In this document: in pieces, positions 6,545 through 14,210 of the stretch
Numbering within the stretch: position 1 is the stretch's first letter
How the letters are laid out: each line of letters starts with the position of its first letter
Notes under the pieces: generated by a model
The model's input: the letters and a program-made list of their open reading frames with translations, nothing else
What the model was told of the DNA's origin: nothing
Database searches by the model: none
Position numbers and translations under genes: made by a program
From: Peptostreptococcus sp.
GTDB lineage: Bacteria; Bacillota; Clostridia; Peptostreptococcales; Peptostreptococcaceae
Length of the DNA stretch: 16,763 bases
NCBI GenBank assembly: GCA_020025095.1
Contig: JAHHSS010000026.1
Span: 1-16,763 of the forward strand
Reading direction: 5' to 3'

Positions 6545-7981
6545 ATGGGCACGAACTTGACAATGTTAACAGATTTGTATCAGTTAACAATGATAAATGG
6601 GTACTATAAAAAAGGTACTCATGAGGACACTGCAGTGTTTGATGTGTTCTTTAGAAAAAATGGCTGTGAAGGTGGATATACTATTATTTGTGGTATAGAA
6701 GAGGTAACAGGCTACATAAAAAATCTTAAATTCCAGGAAGAAGATCTTGAATATTTAAGAAGTCTGAATCTTTTTGAAGAAGATTTTATAGAATTTTTAA
6801 GAAATTTTAAGTTCACAGGAGATATATATGCAGTAGAAGATGGATCTGTAATGTTCCCTGGAGAACCAGTATTGATAGTGAAAGCACCTTTATATCAGGC
6901 ACAACTTATTGAGACTGCTATGTTATCTATAGTAAACTTTATGTCATTAATAGCTACAAAGGCAGCAAGAGTTTGCAATGCAGCTCAAGGAGATAATGTA
7001 CTTGAATTTGGTCTTAGACGAGCTCAGGGACCTGAGGCAGGTTTATATGGTGCCAAGGCAGCTATTATAGGAGGGTGTACCGGTACATCTAATGTATTAG
7101 CAGGAAAAATGTTCAATGTTCCTGTAGCGGGAACACACGCTCATAGTTGGGTTCAGAAGTTTGATACAGAACTTGAGGCTTTCAGAGCTTATGCAGAAAT
7201 ATATCCAGATAGTTGTCTTCTTCTGATAGACACATACAATGTTCTTGAAAGTGGAATAAAAAATGCTATTACAGTATTTAATGAATTAAGAGCCAAAGGT
7301 CATGAGCCAGTAGGAGTAAGACTTGATTCAGGTGATTTGGCATATTTGTCAAAAGAGGTAAGAAAGATATTGGATGAAGCTGGTTATCCAGATGCAATTA
7401 TAACAGCTTCGAACGATTTAGATGAGTACACTATTACATCTTTAAAACAGGAAGGTGCTGCAATAGATTCCTGGGGTGTAGGTACTAAGCTTATAACATC
7501 GTATGACTATCCTTCTCTAGGGGGAGTATATAAATTGGCTGCAACTTCTAGCTCAGATGGGAGTTTGATTCCAAAAATAAAGCTTTCAGAAAATCCGGAA
7601 AAAATCAATAATCCGGGCTTCAAGAAGGTGGTAAGAATCTATAATAATTGTGGTAAGGCAGCAGCAGATCTGATCTTATTGAATGATGAAGAAATAGATA
7701 CTACAGCACCTCTTGAAATATTTGATCCAGTTTACACATGGAAGAGAAAAACATTTGAACACTATGCAATAAGAGAAATGTTATCACCTTTATTTTTAAA
7801 TGGTGAATGTGTTAGATCTAAAAAAAGTGTTGAAGAAGTTAAAGATTATGCCAAGGCAGAATTAAATAGTATTTGGGATCAATATAAGAGAATAAAAAAC
7901 CCTCATATATACAAGGTAGACTTATCTCAGAAACTATGGAATCTCAAAAATGATATGGTGGCCTCGAGAAGGAATGTTTAA
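6545..7981 (+). CDS. pncB: Nicotinate phosphoribosyltransferase
   Basis: Makes nicotinate mononucleotide from nicotinate and PRPP with ATP hydrolysis, the entry step of NAD salvage (Preiss-Handler pathway). The 478-aa protein matches the family: LTDLYQLTM (8-16), FGLRRAQGP (155-163), GTHAHS (196-201), which carries the histidine expected to be phosphorylated, and the PRPP-site motif RLDSGDL (259-265). AAGGAG (6532-6537) lies 7 bases before the ATG at 6545. The in-frame ATG at 6479 falls inside the -10 element and is rejected. It has its own promoter and is probably cotranscribed with the Lrp-type gene 28 bases downstream. In Bacillus and many Clostridia this position holds abrB, so this looks like a lineage-specific arrangement. 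Confidence 0.96.
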   Translation: MGTNLTMLTDLYQLTMINGYYKKGTHEDTAVFDVFFRKNGCEGGYTIICGIEEVTGYIKNLKFQEEDLEYLRSLNLFEEDFIEFLRNFKFTGDIYAVEDGSVMFPGEPVLIVKAPLYQAQLIETAMLSIVNFMSLIATKAARVCNAAQGDNVLEFGLRRAQGPEAGLYGAKAAIIGGCTGTSNVLAGKMFNVPVAGTHAHSWVQKFDTELEAFRAYAEIYPDSCLLLIDTYNVLESGIKNAITVFNELRAKGHEPVGVRLDSGDLAYLSKEVRKILDEAGYPDAIITASNDLDEYTITSLKQEGAAIDSWGVGTKLITSYDYPSLGGVYKLAATSSSDGSLIPKIKLSENPEKINNPGFKKVVRIYNNCGKAAADLILLNDEEIDTTAPLEIFDPVYTWKRKTFEHYAIREMLSPLFLNGECVRSKKSVEEVKDYAKAELNSIWDQYKRIKNPHIYKVDLSQKLWNLKNDMVASRRNV

Positions 7982-8009
7982 TATATTTTATGTAAAGTAG
8001 GTGGGTAAA

Positions 8010-8465
8010 ATGACAAAGAAATCTTATGAAGAAAGAATGGATTCAACAGATGCAAAGATTATTGAAATTTTACAGGATAGTGGTAGAATTTCTATGAAGG
8101 ACTTAGGTATAGCAGTAGGACTTACTTCTCCAGCTGTATCTGAAAGAGTAAAGAGATTAGAAGAAGCAGGTATAATCTCTGGTTATAAGGCAATAATAAA
8201 TCCAGATTCTATGGGAAGAGTAATTAAGGCATTTATAAATGTATCATTGCCAGGAACAGCTTACGAAGCTTTCCTTGATACAGTAAGAAATGATCCTAGA
8301 ATCGTAGAGTGCCATCATATCACAGGAGATGATAGTTCTTTAATAAAGGTTATAGTTGAAAATATGGATGAGTTAGAAAATGTAATAGATAGTTTAAAGG
8401 ATTACGGAAGAACTAAAACTTCAGTAATACTTTCAACTCCAATTCAGGCAAAATCAATCCTATAA
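8010..8465 (+). CDS. Lrp/AsnC-family transcriptional regulator
   Basis: A 151-aa DNA-binding regulator with the AsnC-type winged helix-turn-helix (about 12-60; the recognition region near 28-50 includes LTSPAVSERVKRLEEAG) and a C-terminal RAM ligand-binding domain (about 70-148, with ECHHITGDDSSLIKV). Members respond to amino acids or other small effectors; this one's ligand is unknown. AGGTGG (7999-8004) is the ribosome-binding site for the ATG at 8010; a GTG at 8001 lies within that site and is rejected. The 28-base gap to pncB suggests cotranscription, so control of pncB, metG or amino-acid genes is possible but unproven. The next gene, metG, has an independent leader. Confidence 0.92.
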   Translation: MTKKSYEERMDSTDAKIIEILQDSGRISMKDLGIAVGLTSPAVSERVKRLEEAGIISGYKAIINPDSMGRVIKAFINVSLPGTAYEAFLDTVRNDPRIVECHHITGDDSSLIKVIVENMDELENVIDSLKDYGRTKTSVILSTPIQAKSIL

Positions 8466-8614
8466 TAATTGACTTTTAATGCGATTTATTATAAACTTGT
8501 TTGTAGTACAAAGAAAAGTGCATATAAAAACACTATGTTTAGTTATATTTAAGTTAAGATACAAGAAAAATGCTATATAAATTTTCAAAAAATATGTGCA
8601 ATCTTTGTAGAGGG

Positions 8615-8620
8615 TATAAT
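8615..8620 (+). promoter_or_regulatory. Predicted -10 of the metG T-box transcript
   Basis: A perfect TATAAT about 20 bases before the start of T-box stem I. No TG extension and no good -35 at 17 bases, so the promoter is only tentative. Confidence 0.45.
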
Positions 8621-8639
8621 TACCTTATAAAAAGTTTTA

Positions 8640-8875
8640 TATTACAGCTAAGAAGAGAAGAGTAGATATACAATAAGGTCAAAGAGAGTCGGATTGGGTG
8701 AAAGCCGATACTGTAAAAATATCGAACATGGACTTGGAGCTACATATCTGAGCAGTAGTTAGGATATGCGTTTGACGCGTTAAGTTTAATTGAGATATTG
8801 CATTTTTGCAATAAATAGGGTGGTACCGTGAATAATACTCGCCCCTATGTTTTATCATAGGTGGCGAGTTTTTTA
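8640..8875 (+). promoter_or_regulatory. T-box riboswitch, methionine (AUG) specifier, upstream of metG
   Basis: The leader senses uncharged tRNA-Met and permits readthrough into metG. Stem I carries the loop-E partners AGTA (8661-8664) and GAA (8724-8726), closed by GATAT (8665-8669) with ATATC (8719-8723). The specifier triplet after GAAC is ATG (8728-8730), matching Met. AGAGAG near 8692-8697 is the GA motif and GGGTGAAA the distal loop. Stem II is CATATC/GATATG (8743-8748 with 8763-8768), and stem III is ATTGCA/TGCAAT (8797-8812). The T-box proper is AGGGTGGTACCGTG (8817-8830); the usual final CGCG reads CGTG. A terminator follows at 8837-8874. Confidence 0.95.
8837..8874 (+). terminator. 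T-box-controlled terminator before metG
   Basis: ACTCGCC (8837-8843) pairs with GGCGAGT (8863-8869), and CCTATG (8844-8849) pairs with CATAGG (8856-8861); T8862 is bulged and the loop is 6 bases. A run of six T follows. The 5' side overlaps the antiterminator region next to the T-box sequence. Confidence 0.93.
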
Positions 8876-8945
8876 TATACACTTAGAAAAATACTAAGTA
8901 GAAAGCAAAAATACTATAAAATATATTTTAGAGGAGGATTAGATC

Positions 8946-10880
8946 ATGACTAAGCCAACATTTTATGTTACAACTCCTATATACTATCCGAGTGGAAAGT
9001 TACATATAGGACATACTTATACTACAGTAGCAGCAGATGCTATAGCAAGATTTAAAAGATTTTCTGGTTATGACGTTAAGTTCCTTACTGGAACAGATGA
9101 GCATGGAGAAAAGATTCAGAAGAAGGCTAAGGAAGCTGGAATGAGTGAAATAGATTTTTTAGATGCTCAGATAGCGGATATAAAAGCTCTATGGGAAAAA
9201 CTTGAAATAACAAATGATGATTTTATAAGAACAACAGAAGAAAGACACGAAAAAGCGATACAAAAAATATTTACAAAGCTTTATGAACAAGGTGATATAT
9301 ATAAAGGTGAATATGAAGGCCACTATTGTGTTCCTTGCGAAAGTTTTTGGACGGACACTCAGCTTTTAGAAGGCGGAAAGTGTCCTGATTGTGGAAGAGA
9401 AACAGAGTTAGTAAAAGAAGAATCATATTTCTTTAAGCTATCAAAATATGAAGATAGAATAAGAGAACTATTTGAAAGTGGATTTGTTTATCCAGAAAGT
9501 AGAAAAAATGAAATGATAAAGAATTTCTTAGATCCAGGACTAGAAGACCTATCTGTTACAAGAACTTCTTTTGATTGGGGAGTTAAGGTTCCTTTTGACG
9601 AAAAACATGTGATATATGTATGGATAGACGCTCTTTGCAATTATATAACAGCTTTAGGATATGGTTCAGAAAATATCGATGAATATAAGAAATATTGGCC
9701 AGCGGATGTTCATTTTGTTGCCAAAGAAATAGTGAGATTCCATACGATTATATGGCCAGCAATTCTTATGGCACTAGATCTTCCACTTCCTAAGAAAGTA
9801 TTTGGACATGGATGGATATTATTTGCAGATGATAAGATGAGTAAATCAAAGGGAAATATAGTATATCCAGGACCAATGATAGAAAGATATGGAGTAGATG
9901 CACTAAAGTATTTCTTATTAAGAGAGTTTTCATTTGGTCAGGATGGAAGTTATACTCACAGAAACTTTGTTAACAGAATTAATTCAGACCTTGCGAATGA
10001 TTTAGGAAATCTTGTTTCAAGAACTGTATCAATGGTAGAAAAATATAATGATGGTGTACTTGTAAAAAATGATGCCGAAACTGAGTTTGATGAAAGTTTA
10101 ATTGAAACATACAAGCAATCTAGAGTTGATTTTGAAAATAGCATGAATGGATTTATGTTCCATGAGGCCCTTGAAAATATATGGAAATTAGTAAGAAGAA
10201 CAAATAAGTACATAGATGAAACAGCACCGTGGGTTCTTGCAAAAGACGAGTCTAATAAGGATGTCCTTAATAAGGTACTTTATAATCTTTGCGAATCAAT
10301 AAGACTAAGTGCCACTATGTTTAGTTCGCTTCTTCCTGAAACAGCTAGAAAGATATTCGAACAGCTAGGAATATCAGGGCAAGAAAATCTATATAATTGG
10401 GAGAGTGCAGATAGATTTGGACTTATTCCAGATGGAACTAAAGTACACAAGGGTGAAGCATTATTCCCTAGACTTGATGTAGAAGAAGAAATTAAAACTC
10501 TTGAAGAAATGTTTGAAGAAAGGAAAGTAGAAGAAGTGAAAGCTTTAGAGCATAAAGAAGAAATAACAATTGACGATTTTGATAAAGTTGAAATGAGAGT
10601 AGGAAAGATAGTAAAGTGTGAAAAACATCCAAAGGCAGATAGACTTTTAGTGTCTCAAGTTAAGCTAGGTTCAGAAGAAAGACAGATAGTATCTGGAATA
10701 GCTAATTGGTACAAACCAGAAGAAATGGTAGGAAAAAATGTAATAGTAGTATGCAATTTAAAGCCTGTTAAGTTAAGGGGGGTTTTATCACAAGGTATGA
10801 TTCTTGCAGCTGGTGATGATGGAGATGATCTAGTAATTCCTCAAGCAGCAGAAGCTAAGGATGGAGCAGAGGTGAGATAA
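8946..10880 (+). CDS. metG: Methionyl-tRNA synthetase
   Basis: Class I synthetase that charges tRNA-Met in the cytosol. The 644-aa length fits the family. Residues 20-23 are HIGH and 297-301 are KMSKS. A single zinc-binding pair of CxxC motifs is formed by C128/C131 and C146/C149. From about 535 onward there is a C-terminal OB-fold tRNA-binding domain (EMRVGKIVKCEKHPKADRLL), giving the dimeric form typical of Bacillota. GAGGAGG (8931-8937) is a strong Shine-Dalgarno 8 bases before the ATG. Transcription is controlled by the Met T-box upstream. The stop overlaps the tatD start by one base. Confidence 0.98.
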   Translation: MTKPTFYVTTPIYYPSGKLHIGHTYTTVAADAIARFKRFSGYDVKFLTGTDEHGEKIQKKAKEAGMSEIDFLDAQIADIKALWEKLEITNDDFIRTTEERHEKAIQKIFTKLYEQGDIYKGEYEGHYCVPCESFWTDTQLLEGGKCPDCGRETELVKEESYFFKLSKYEDRIRELFESGFVYPESRKNEMIKNFLDPGLEDLSVTRTSFDWGVKVPFDEKHVIYVWIDALCNYITALGYGSENIDEYKKYWPADVHFVAKEIVRFHTIIWPAILMALDLPLPKKVFGHGWILFADDKMSKSKGNIVYPGPMIERYGVDALKYFLLREFSFGQDGSYTHRNFVNRINSDLANDLGNLVSRTVSMVEKYNDGVLVKNDAETEFDESLIETYKQSRVDFENSMNGFMFHEALENIWKLVRRTNKYIDETAPWVLAKDESNKDVLNKVLYNLCESIRLSATMFSSLLPETARKIFEQLGISGQENLYNWESADRFGLIPDGTKVHKGEALFPRLDVEEEIKTLEEMFEERKVEEVKALEHKEEITIDDFDKVEMRVGKIVKCEKHPKADRLLVSQVKLGSEERQIVSGIANWYKPEEMVGKNVIVVCNLKPVKLRGVLSQGMILAAGDDGDDLVIPQAAEAKDGAEVR

Positions 10881-11650
10881 TGCTATTTGATTCACATGCA
10901 CATATAAATGATGAAAAATTTGATGAAGATAGAGAAGAAGTAATTCAACATTTAAGGGAGAATCAAATAGATTTGTTAGTAAACCCAGGAGCTGATATGC
11001 CATCTTCAAGGTCAGCTGTAGATTTAGCAAATAAAGTAGATTTTATATATGCGGCAGTAGGTGTTCATCCTCATGATGTAGAAAATATGACAGATGCGGA
11101 CATAGAAGAGCTTAGAGAAATGGTCAAAAATAACGAAAAGGTAGTTGCAATAGGAGAAATAGGTCTTGACTATTATTATGACCTTTCACCTAGAGAATTA
11201 CAGAAAAAGTGGTTTATAAAACAAATTGAGCTTGCTAATGAATTAGGTGTTCCATTTATAGTACATGATAGAGATGCTCATGGAGATACATTTGATATAA
11301 TAAAGAAATATAAAAGTCCTGAAACAGCTTGTGTACTTCACTGTTATAGTGGTGAACTTGACTTGGCAAAAGAATATATAAAAATGGGATGTTATATATC
11401 TATTCCAGGGACTGTGACATTTAAAAATAATAGAAAGACGGTAGAAGTTGCGGAAAATATTCCACTTGAGTGGATGTTTATAGAAACAGATTCGCCATAT
11501 TTGACTCCAGTACCATATAGAGGAAAAAGAAATGACCCATCAAAGGTGAAATATGTGGCGGAGAAGATAGCAGAAATAAGAGGAATATCTTATGAAGAGG
11601 TTTGTAGAGTAACTAAAGAAAATGCAAAAAAATTCTTCAAAATAAAATAA
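10880..11650 (+). CDS. tatD: TatD-family metal-dependent DNase
   Basis: Metal-dependent hydrolase of the amidohydrolase-like TIM-barrel fold; family members act as 3'-5' DNases, and the cellular role in Bacillota is not settled. The 256-aa protein has the expected metal ligands: H6 and H8 in DSHAH, E93 in GEIGLDYY, H129 in VHD, H154 in LHCYSG and D204 in ETDSPYL. Its ATG overlaps the metG stop by one base, with AGAGGTGAG (10868-10876) just upstream, so it shares the T-box-regulated transcript. metG-tatD is the usual order in Bacillota. Confidence 0.95.
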   Translation: MLFDSHAHINDEKFDEDREEVIQHLRENQIDLLVNPGADMPSSRSAVDLANKVDFIYAAVGVHPHDVENMTDADIEELREMVKNNEKVVAIGEIGLDYYYDLSPRELQKKWFIKQIELANELGVPFIVHDRDAHGDTFDIIKKYKSPETACVLHCYSGELDLAKEYIKMGCYISIPGTVTFKNNRKTVEVAENIPLEWMFIETDSPYLTPVPYRGKRNDPSKVKYVAEKIAEIRGISYEEVCRVTKENAKKFFKIK

Positions 11651-11653
11651 ATG

Positions 11654-11686
11654 AAAAAGACACTGTAAAATAGCAGTGTCTTTTTT
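11654..11686 (+). terminator. Intrinsic terminator after tatD
   Basis: A 12-bp stem, AAAAAGACACTG (11654-11665) with 11674-11685, has an 8-base loop and ends in six T (11681-11686). Confidence 0.93.
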
Positions 11687-11990
11687 ATTTACAATCCACA
11701 CTTAAATATAAAATTATTATCTTATCAATATAAAATAGAATATATAATTTCTTTAGCAAAGACTTTTTATTAAAGAAATTAAAATAAAGGTGAGGGCAAT
11801 TTTATTATATTTTCTTTAAAATATTATTTTACTGGAGGGAATACTAAACATGATACACTTAGTAGACAATGTTTCAATCCTACATACAAAGGTCTGTTTA
11901 CATTAAAAATAATATAAAATTATGTTTATTCTGAAATAAGTATTGAAAAATTTCTGAAGTTAAAAGGAAAAAAGAATAAAAATAATAAGG
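11687..11990 (+). other. Gene-poor AT-rich spacer after tatD
   Basis: This stretch stands where rpfB/yabE often follows tatD. It holds a perfect 10-bp inverted repeat (AATTTCTTTA at 11746-11755 with TAAAGAAATT at 11771-11780) without a U-run. It also holds an 18-codon frame with a good ribosome-binding site (11850-11906). Otherwise I see no gene here. Confidence 0.55.
11850..11906 (+). CDS. Possible 18-codon small ORF
   Basis: GGAGGG (11834-11839) lies 10 bases before an ATG that opens an 18-codon frame ending in TAA; the predicted peptide is MIHLVDNVSILHTKVCLH. No family is recognised. It could be a small protein, a leader peptide, a decayed gene start, or chance. The ribosome-binding site is the only positive evidence. 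Confidence 0.2.
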   Translation: MIHLVDNVSILHTKVCLH

Positions 11991-12012
11991 ATGTATTAAT
12001 AATTTTTAATAC

Positions 12013-12225
12013 TTATCAACAATATCCACAGGTGAATATGTGTATAACTTATTATAAATAAAAAAAGCTGTGGATAAAATAGAAAAATTATAATATATAG
12101 ATAAAAAGATTCAAAAATAGCAATCAGTCTTGTTTATTATGTTGATAAGTATGTGAATAACTCGTGGTTTATGTGTTGAAAACTTGTTTATAAAATGTTA
12201 ATATGATGTGAATAAAAGTGGATAT
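12013..12225. other. Cluster of DnaA boxes
   Basis: Four exact matches to TTATNCACA, all on the minus strand, lie at 12039-12047, 12069-12077 (the full TTATCCACA), 12152-12160 and 12207-12215. One-mismatch boxes are at 12013-12021 and 12022-12030 on the plus strand, directly abutting, and at 12140-12148 on the minus strand. A weaker 7/9 match is at 12217-12225. A small hairpin, GTATTAA/TTAATAC (11993-12012), abuts the first box, and AT-rich DNA lies within and after the cluster. No dnaA or dnaN gene is in the window. Could be an origin element or a DnaA titration/regulation cluster. Confidence 0.75.
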
Positions 12226-12357
12226 TATCGATAAAGGAAAAAAATAATAATTTTATGCATTTATTAAGTAGATTTGTAGTATAAAAAATGTTATTTTTAC
12301 CAAAAAACAAAAATAATATATTATGGAATTATTAAGTCAAACTATAATAAAAATATA

Positions 12358-12395
12358 AAAAAGACGACACTTCTAGAATGAAACATCGCCTTTTT
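12358..12395 (-). terminator. Probable bidirectional terminator after trhA
   Basis: A10 arm 12358-12367 pairs with 12386-12395 with a single A-C mismatch; the sequence is flanked by A-runs on the left and T-runs on the right. On the minus strand it gives a stem followed by a U-run about 75 bases beyond the trhA stop. Confidence 0.55.
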
Positions 12396-12467
12396 ATATG
12401 AATGAATTTTTGATTCGATAAGAATTTATACTTTAATTTATCAATATCTTTCTCGATTTTTATATAT

Positions 12468-13112
12468 CTAAATCAAATATAAAAATACAAGAAGAAAGTG
12501 AGAAAGTGAACCTAACATAGTAAAAATATGAAAAATATCGTGGAAATTCCAGTTTTTAAAGTTAGGTTTCTTTATCGCATAAATCACGCCACCTATTGTG
12601 TATAAAACACCACCAAGAACTAATAAGAAAAATGCCTGTCCGGGAAGATTCACATATAGCTCTTCAATTACAAATAAAGCAACCCAACCCATACCTATAT
12701 AAAGAGCTGTTGAAAGTACCCTAGGCATATGTATCCATAAAATCTTTAAAGTAATTCCGATAATAGCAATAATCCATAAAATTGCGAAAACTGGTATTCC
12801 TATCTTTTTAGGAAGTACATAAAGACAGAAAGGTGAGTACGAGCCTGCTATCAATACATAAATCATTGAGTGATCTAGTTTTTTCATGATTAGAATAGTT
12901 TTTTCTTTTGTTGCACTTATTGCATGATAAATGCCACTAGTGAAATACAAAAGTATGAGTGATACTCCAAATATTATACTGGAGATAAACAACATATGAT
13001 TAACATTTCCTAGAATAAGTTGTTTTGAAATTAAAAGCACAGTTGCTATTATAGAGAGTCCACCTGCAATTAGATGAGTTATAGAACTAATCGGATCTCT
13101 TAAAATAGACAT
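12468..13112 (-). CDS. trhA: Hemolysin III / TrhA-type PAQR membrane protein
   Basis: A 214-aa, largely hydrophobic protein with about seven predicted membrane helices, of the hemolysin III/PAQR family. Family marks are the N-terminal DPISSITH (H13), SGIYH (H63), KLDHSMIYVLIAGSYSP (D80, H81) and the C-terminal HDIFHIF...SHF (H191, H195, H205). The conserved Asp and His residues match the metal site of PAQR receptors. B. subtilis TrhA is linked to membrane-fluidity homeostasis; true haemolysis is doubtful. GAGGTGA on the minus strand, 6 bases before the ATG, sets the start. It is the only minus-strand gene, has its own promoter and terminator, and is divergent from the DUF1836 gene, so it looks inserted in the conserved block. 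Confidence 0.93.
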   Translation of the reverse strand: MSILRDPISSITHLIAGGLSIIATVLLISKQLILGNVNHMLFISSIIFGVSLILLYFTSGIYHAISATKEKTILIMKKLDHSMIYVLIAGSYSPFCLYVLPKKIGIPVFAILWIIAIIGITLKILWIHMPRVLSTALYIGMGWVALFVIEELYVNLPGQAFFLLVLGGVLYTIGGVIYAIKKPNFKNWNFHDIFHIFTMLGSLSHFLLVFLYLI

Positions 13113-13142
13113 ATTTTCACCTCATTTCTTAAATTAGTACAA

Positions 13143-13159
13143 GTAGTATCGTATACTAC
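13143..13159 (-). promoter_or_regulatory. Palindrome in the trhA leader
   Basis: GTAGTAT-CGT-ATACTAC is a perfect 7-bp inverted repeat around three bases. It lies about 4 to 20 bases after the predicted trhA start, so it could be a repressor operator or a 5' RNA hairpin. Confidence 0.5.
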
Positions 13160-13169
13160 ATATAAGAGT

Positions 13170-13198
13170 ATTATATATCGATTATACAAAAAATTCAA
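13170..13198 (-). promoter_or_regulatory. Predicted SigA-type promoter for trhA
   Basis: On the minus strand TTGAAT (13193-13198) and TATAAT (13170-13175) are separated by 17 bases. The predicted RNA start is near 13163, about 50 bases before the ATG. Confidence 0.65.
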
Positions 13199-13206
13199 GT
13201 AACTTT

Positions 13207-13232
13207 AAAATATAAAAATGTTTTTATATTTT
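13207..13232. repeat. 26-bp perfect AT palindrome between divergent promoters
   Basis: AAAATATAAAAA (13207-13218) and its exact inverse (13221-13232) flank a central TG. With a G-T pair the symmetry extends to 13204-13235. It lies between the trhA -35 and the -10 of the DUF1836 gene. A two-base centre makes an RNA hairpin unlikely, so it reads as DNA symmetry, either a binding site or a chance product of AT-rich sequence. Confidence 0.5.
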
Positions 13233-13261
13233 GAAATGGCTATTCAATGTGGATTAAATCG

Positions 13262-13270
13262 TGATATAAT
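13262..13270 (+). promoter_or_regulatory. Predicted extended -10 promoter for the DUF1836 gene
   Basis: TGATATAAT has a perfect hexamer (13265-13270) with the TG extension. No good -35 is seen. It predicts an untranslated leader of about 150 bases before the ATG at 13427; I see no strong structure in that leader. Confidence 0.5.
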
Positions 13271-13426
13271 AATTATTTGTAATAAAATAACTTAGCAAAA
13301 ATCTACAAAATGAATGATATACTGAGTATATAGGTGATTGTGAAAAATAATAAGATTATATTTTAAAATAAAAGTAGAGTTTTGAAGACTTCTTCTAATT
13401 TAAGAATGAAAAAAGGAGAGGATAAT

Positions 13427-14116
13427 ATGTATGATATAAAAGAAATAATTCAAGAATTAATAGAGAAAAAAGATATGAAAGAGGATGAAATACCGAGTAT
13501 ATATCTTTATATGGATCAATTATTAAGTTTATTTGATGAAAACTTTCCTTATAACTATGGAGAACAAAAATTAACAAAGACAATGATAAACAATTATGCT
13601 AAGGGTGGAATTATTCAACCAGCATACAAAAAAAAGTACAATAAAGAGCATATATTAATGATATTAGTTACATGTATGTTGAAAAGAGAAATTAGTCTTT
13701 CTGAGATTAAAGAATTAGTGGATGAATCTGTAGAAAAAGTGGATAATTTAGATGAAAAATCTATTAAAAAATCAAAAAAATCAGATAAACTTGCTAACAA
13801 AAATAGGGAAGGAAAAAACAAAAAGCTAGAAAAAAATATCAAAGAAAATAAATTTTCTAATTATATAGAAGAAACTTCTGAAAAAAGTGATAATGTAAAG
13901 CTTGAAATAGATGAAATATATAGTAAGTTTATTAGTAAAAAGGAAGTTTTAGAAAAGATTGTAGTAAACAATCTAGATTTAGTTATAGAAAATTTGGAAG
14001 AAGATAATATAGTAAGTAATAATAATAAACTTTTAGATGTAATGATTTTATGCTATTGTTCAAATATATTAAGTGAAGCAGCAAGAGCTATAATACGTTC
14101 AAAAGAAGATAAATAG
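13427..14116 (+). CDS. DUF1836-type protein with a MerR-like N-terminal region
   Basis: A 229-aa protein of unknown function. Residues 48-100 (KLTKTMINNYAKGGIIQPAYKKKYNKEHI... then SLSEIKELVD) resemble the helix-turn-helix-like region of DUF1836 proteins, which suggests DNA binding. A lysine/glutamate/asparagine-rich stretch at about 105-150 looks like a disordered linker inserted before the C-terminal helical part (about 158-229). That length and linker are unusual for the family as I know it. AGGAGAGG (13414-13421) sits just before the ATG at 13427; the in-frame ATG at 13382 has no site. It lies between trhA and rnmV, which are not its usual functional partners. Family call rests on motif memory, so moderate. 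Confidence 0.7.
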   Translation: MYDIKEIIQELIEKKDMKEDEIPSIYLYMDQLLSLFDENFPYNYGEQKLTKTMINNYAKGGIIQPAYKKKYNKEHILMILVTCMLKREISLSEIKELVDESVEKVDNLDEKSIKKSKKSDKLANKNREGKNKKLEKNIKENKFSNYIEETSEKSDNVKLEIDEIYSKFISKKEVLEKIVVNNLDLVIENLEEDNIVSNNNKLLDVMILCYCSNILSEAARAIIRSKEDK

Positions 14117-14210
14117 AAATGCTAGTATATATAGATGAAAATATTTAGGAAAACAAAGAGGAGTAGCAGAATATATTTAATGATTATAGATAAATTTAGA
14201 GGAGAGACAA

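Noticed and set aside
8461..8493. TATAATAA/TTATTATA inverted repeat as a terminator of the Lrp gene
   Set aside because: All A-T pairs with a 17-base loop and no T-run; too weak to call.
11862..11895. Possible CRISPR repeat, because of the GTTTCAATCCTAC word
   Set aside because: Only one copy is present, with no spaced repetition and no cas gene in the window.
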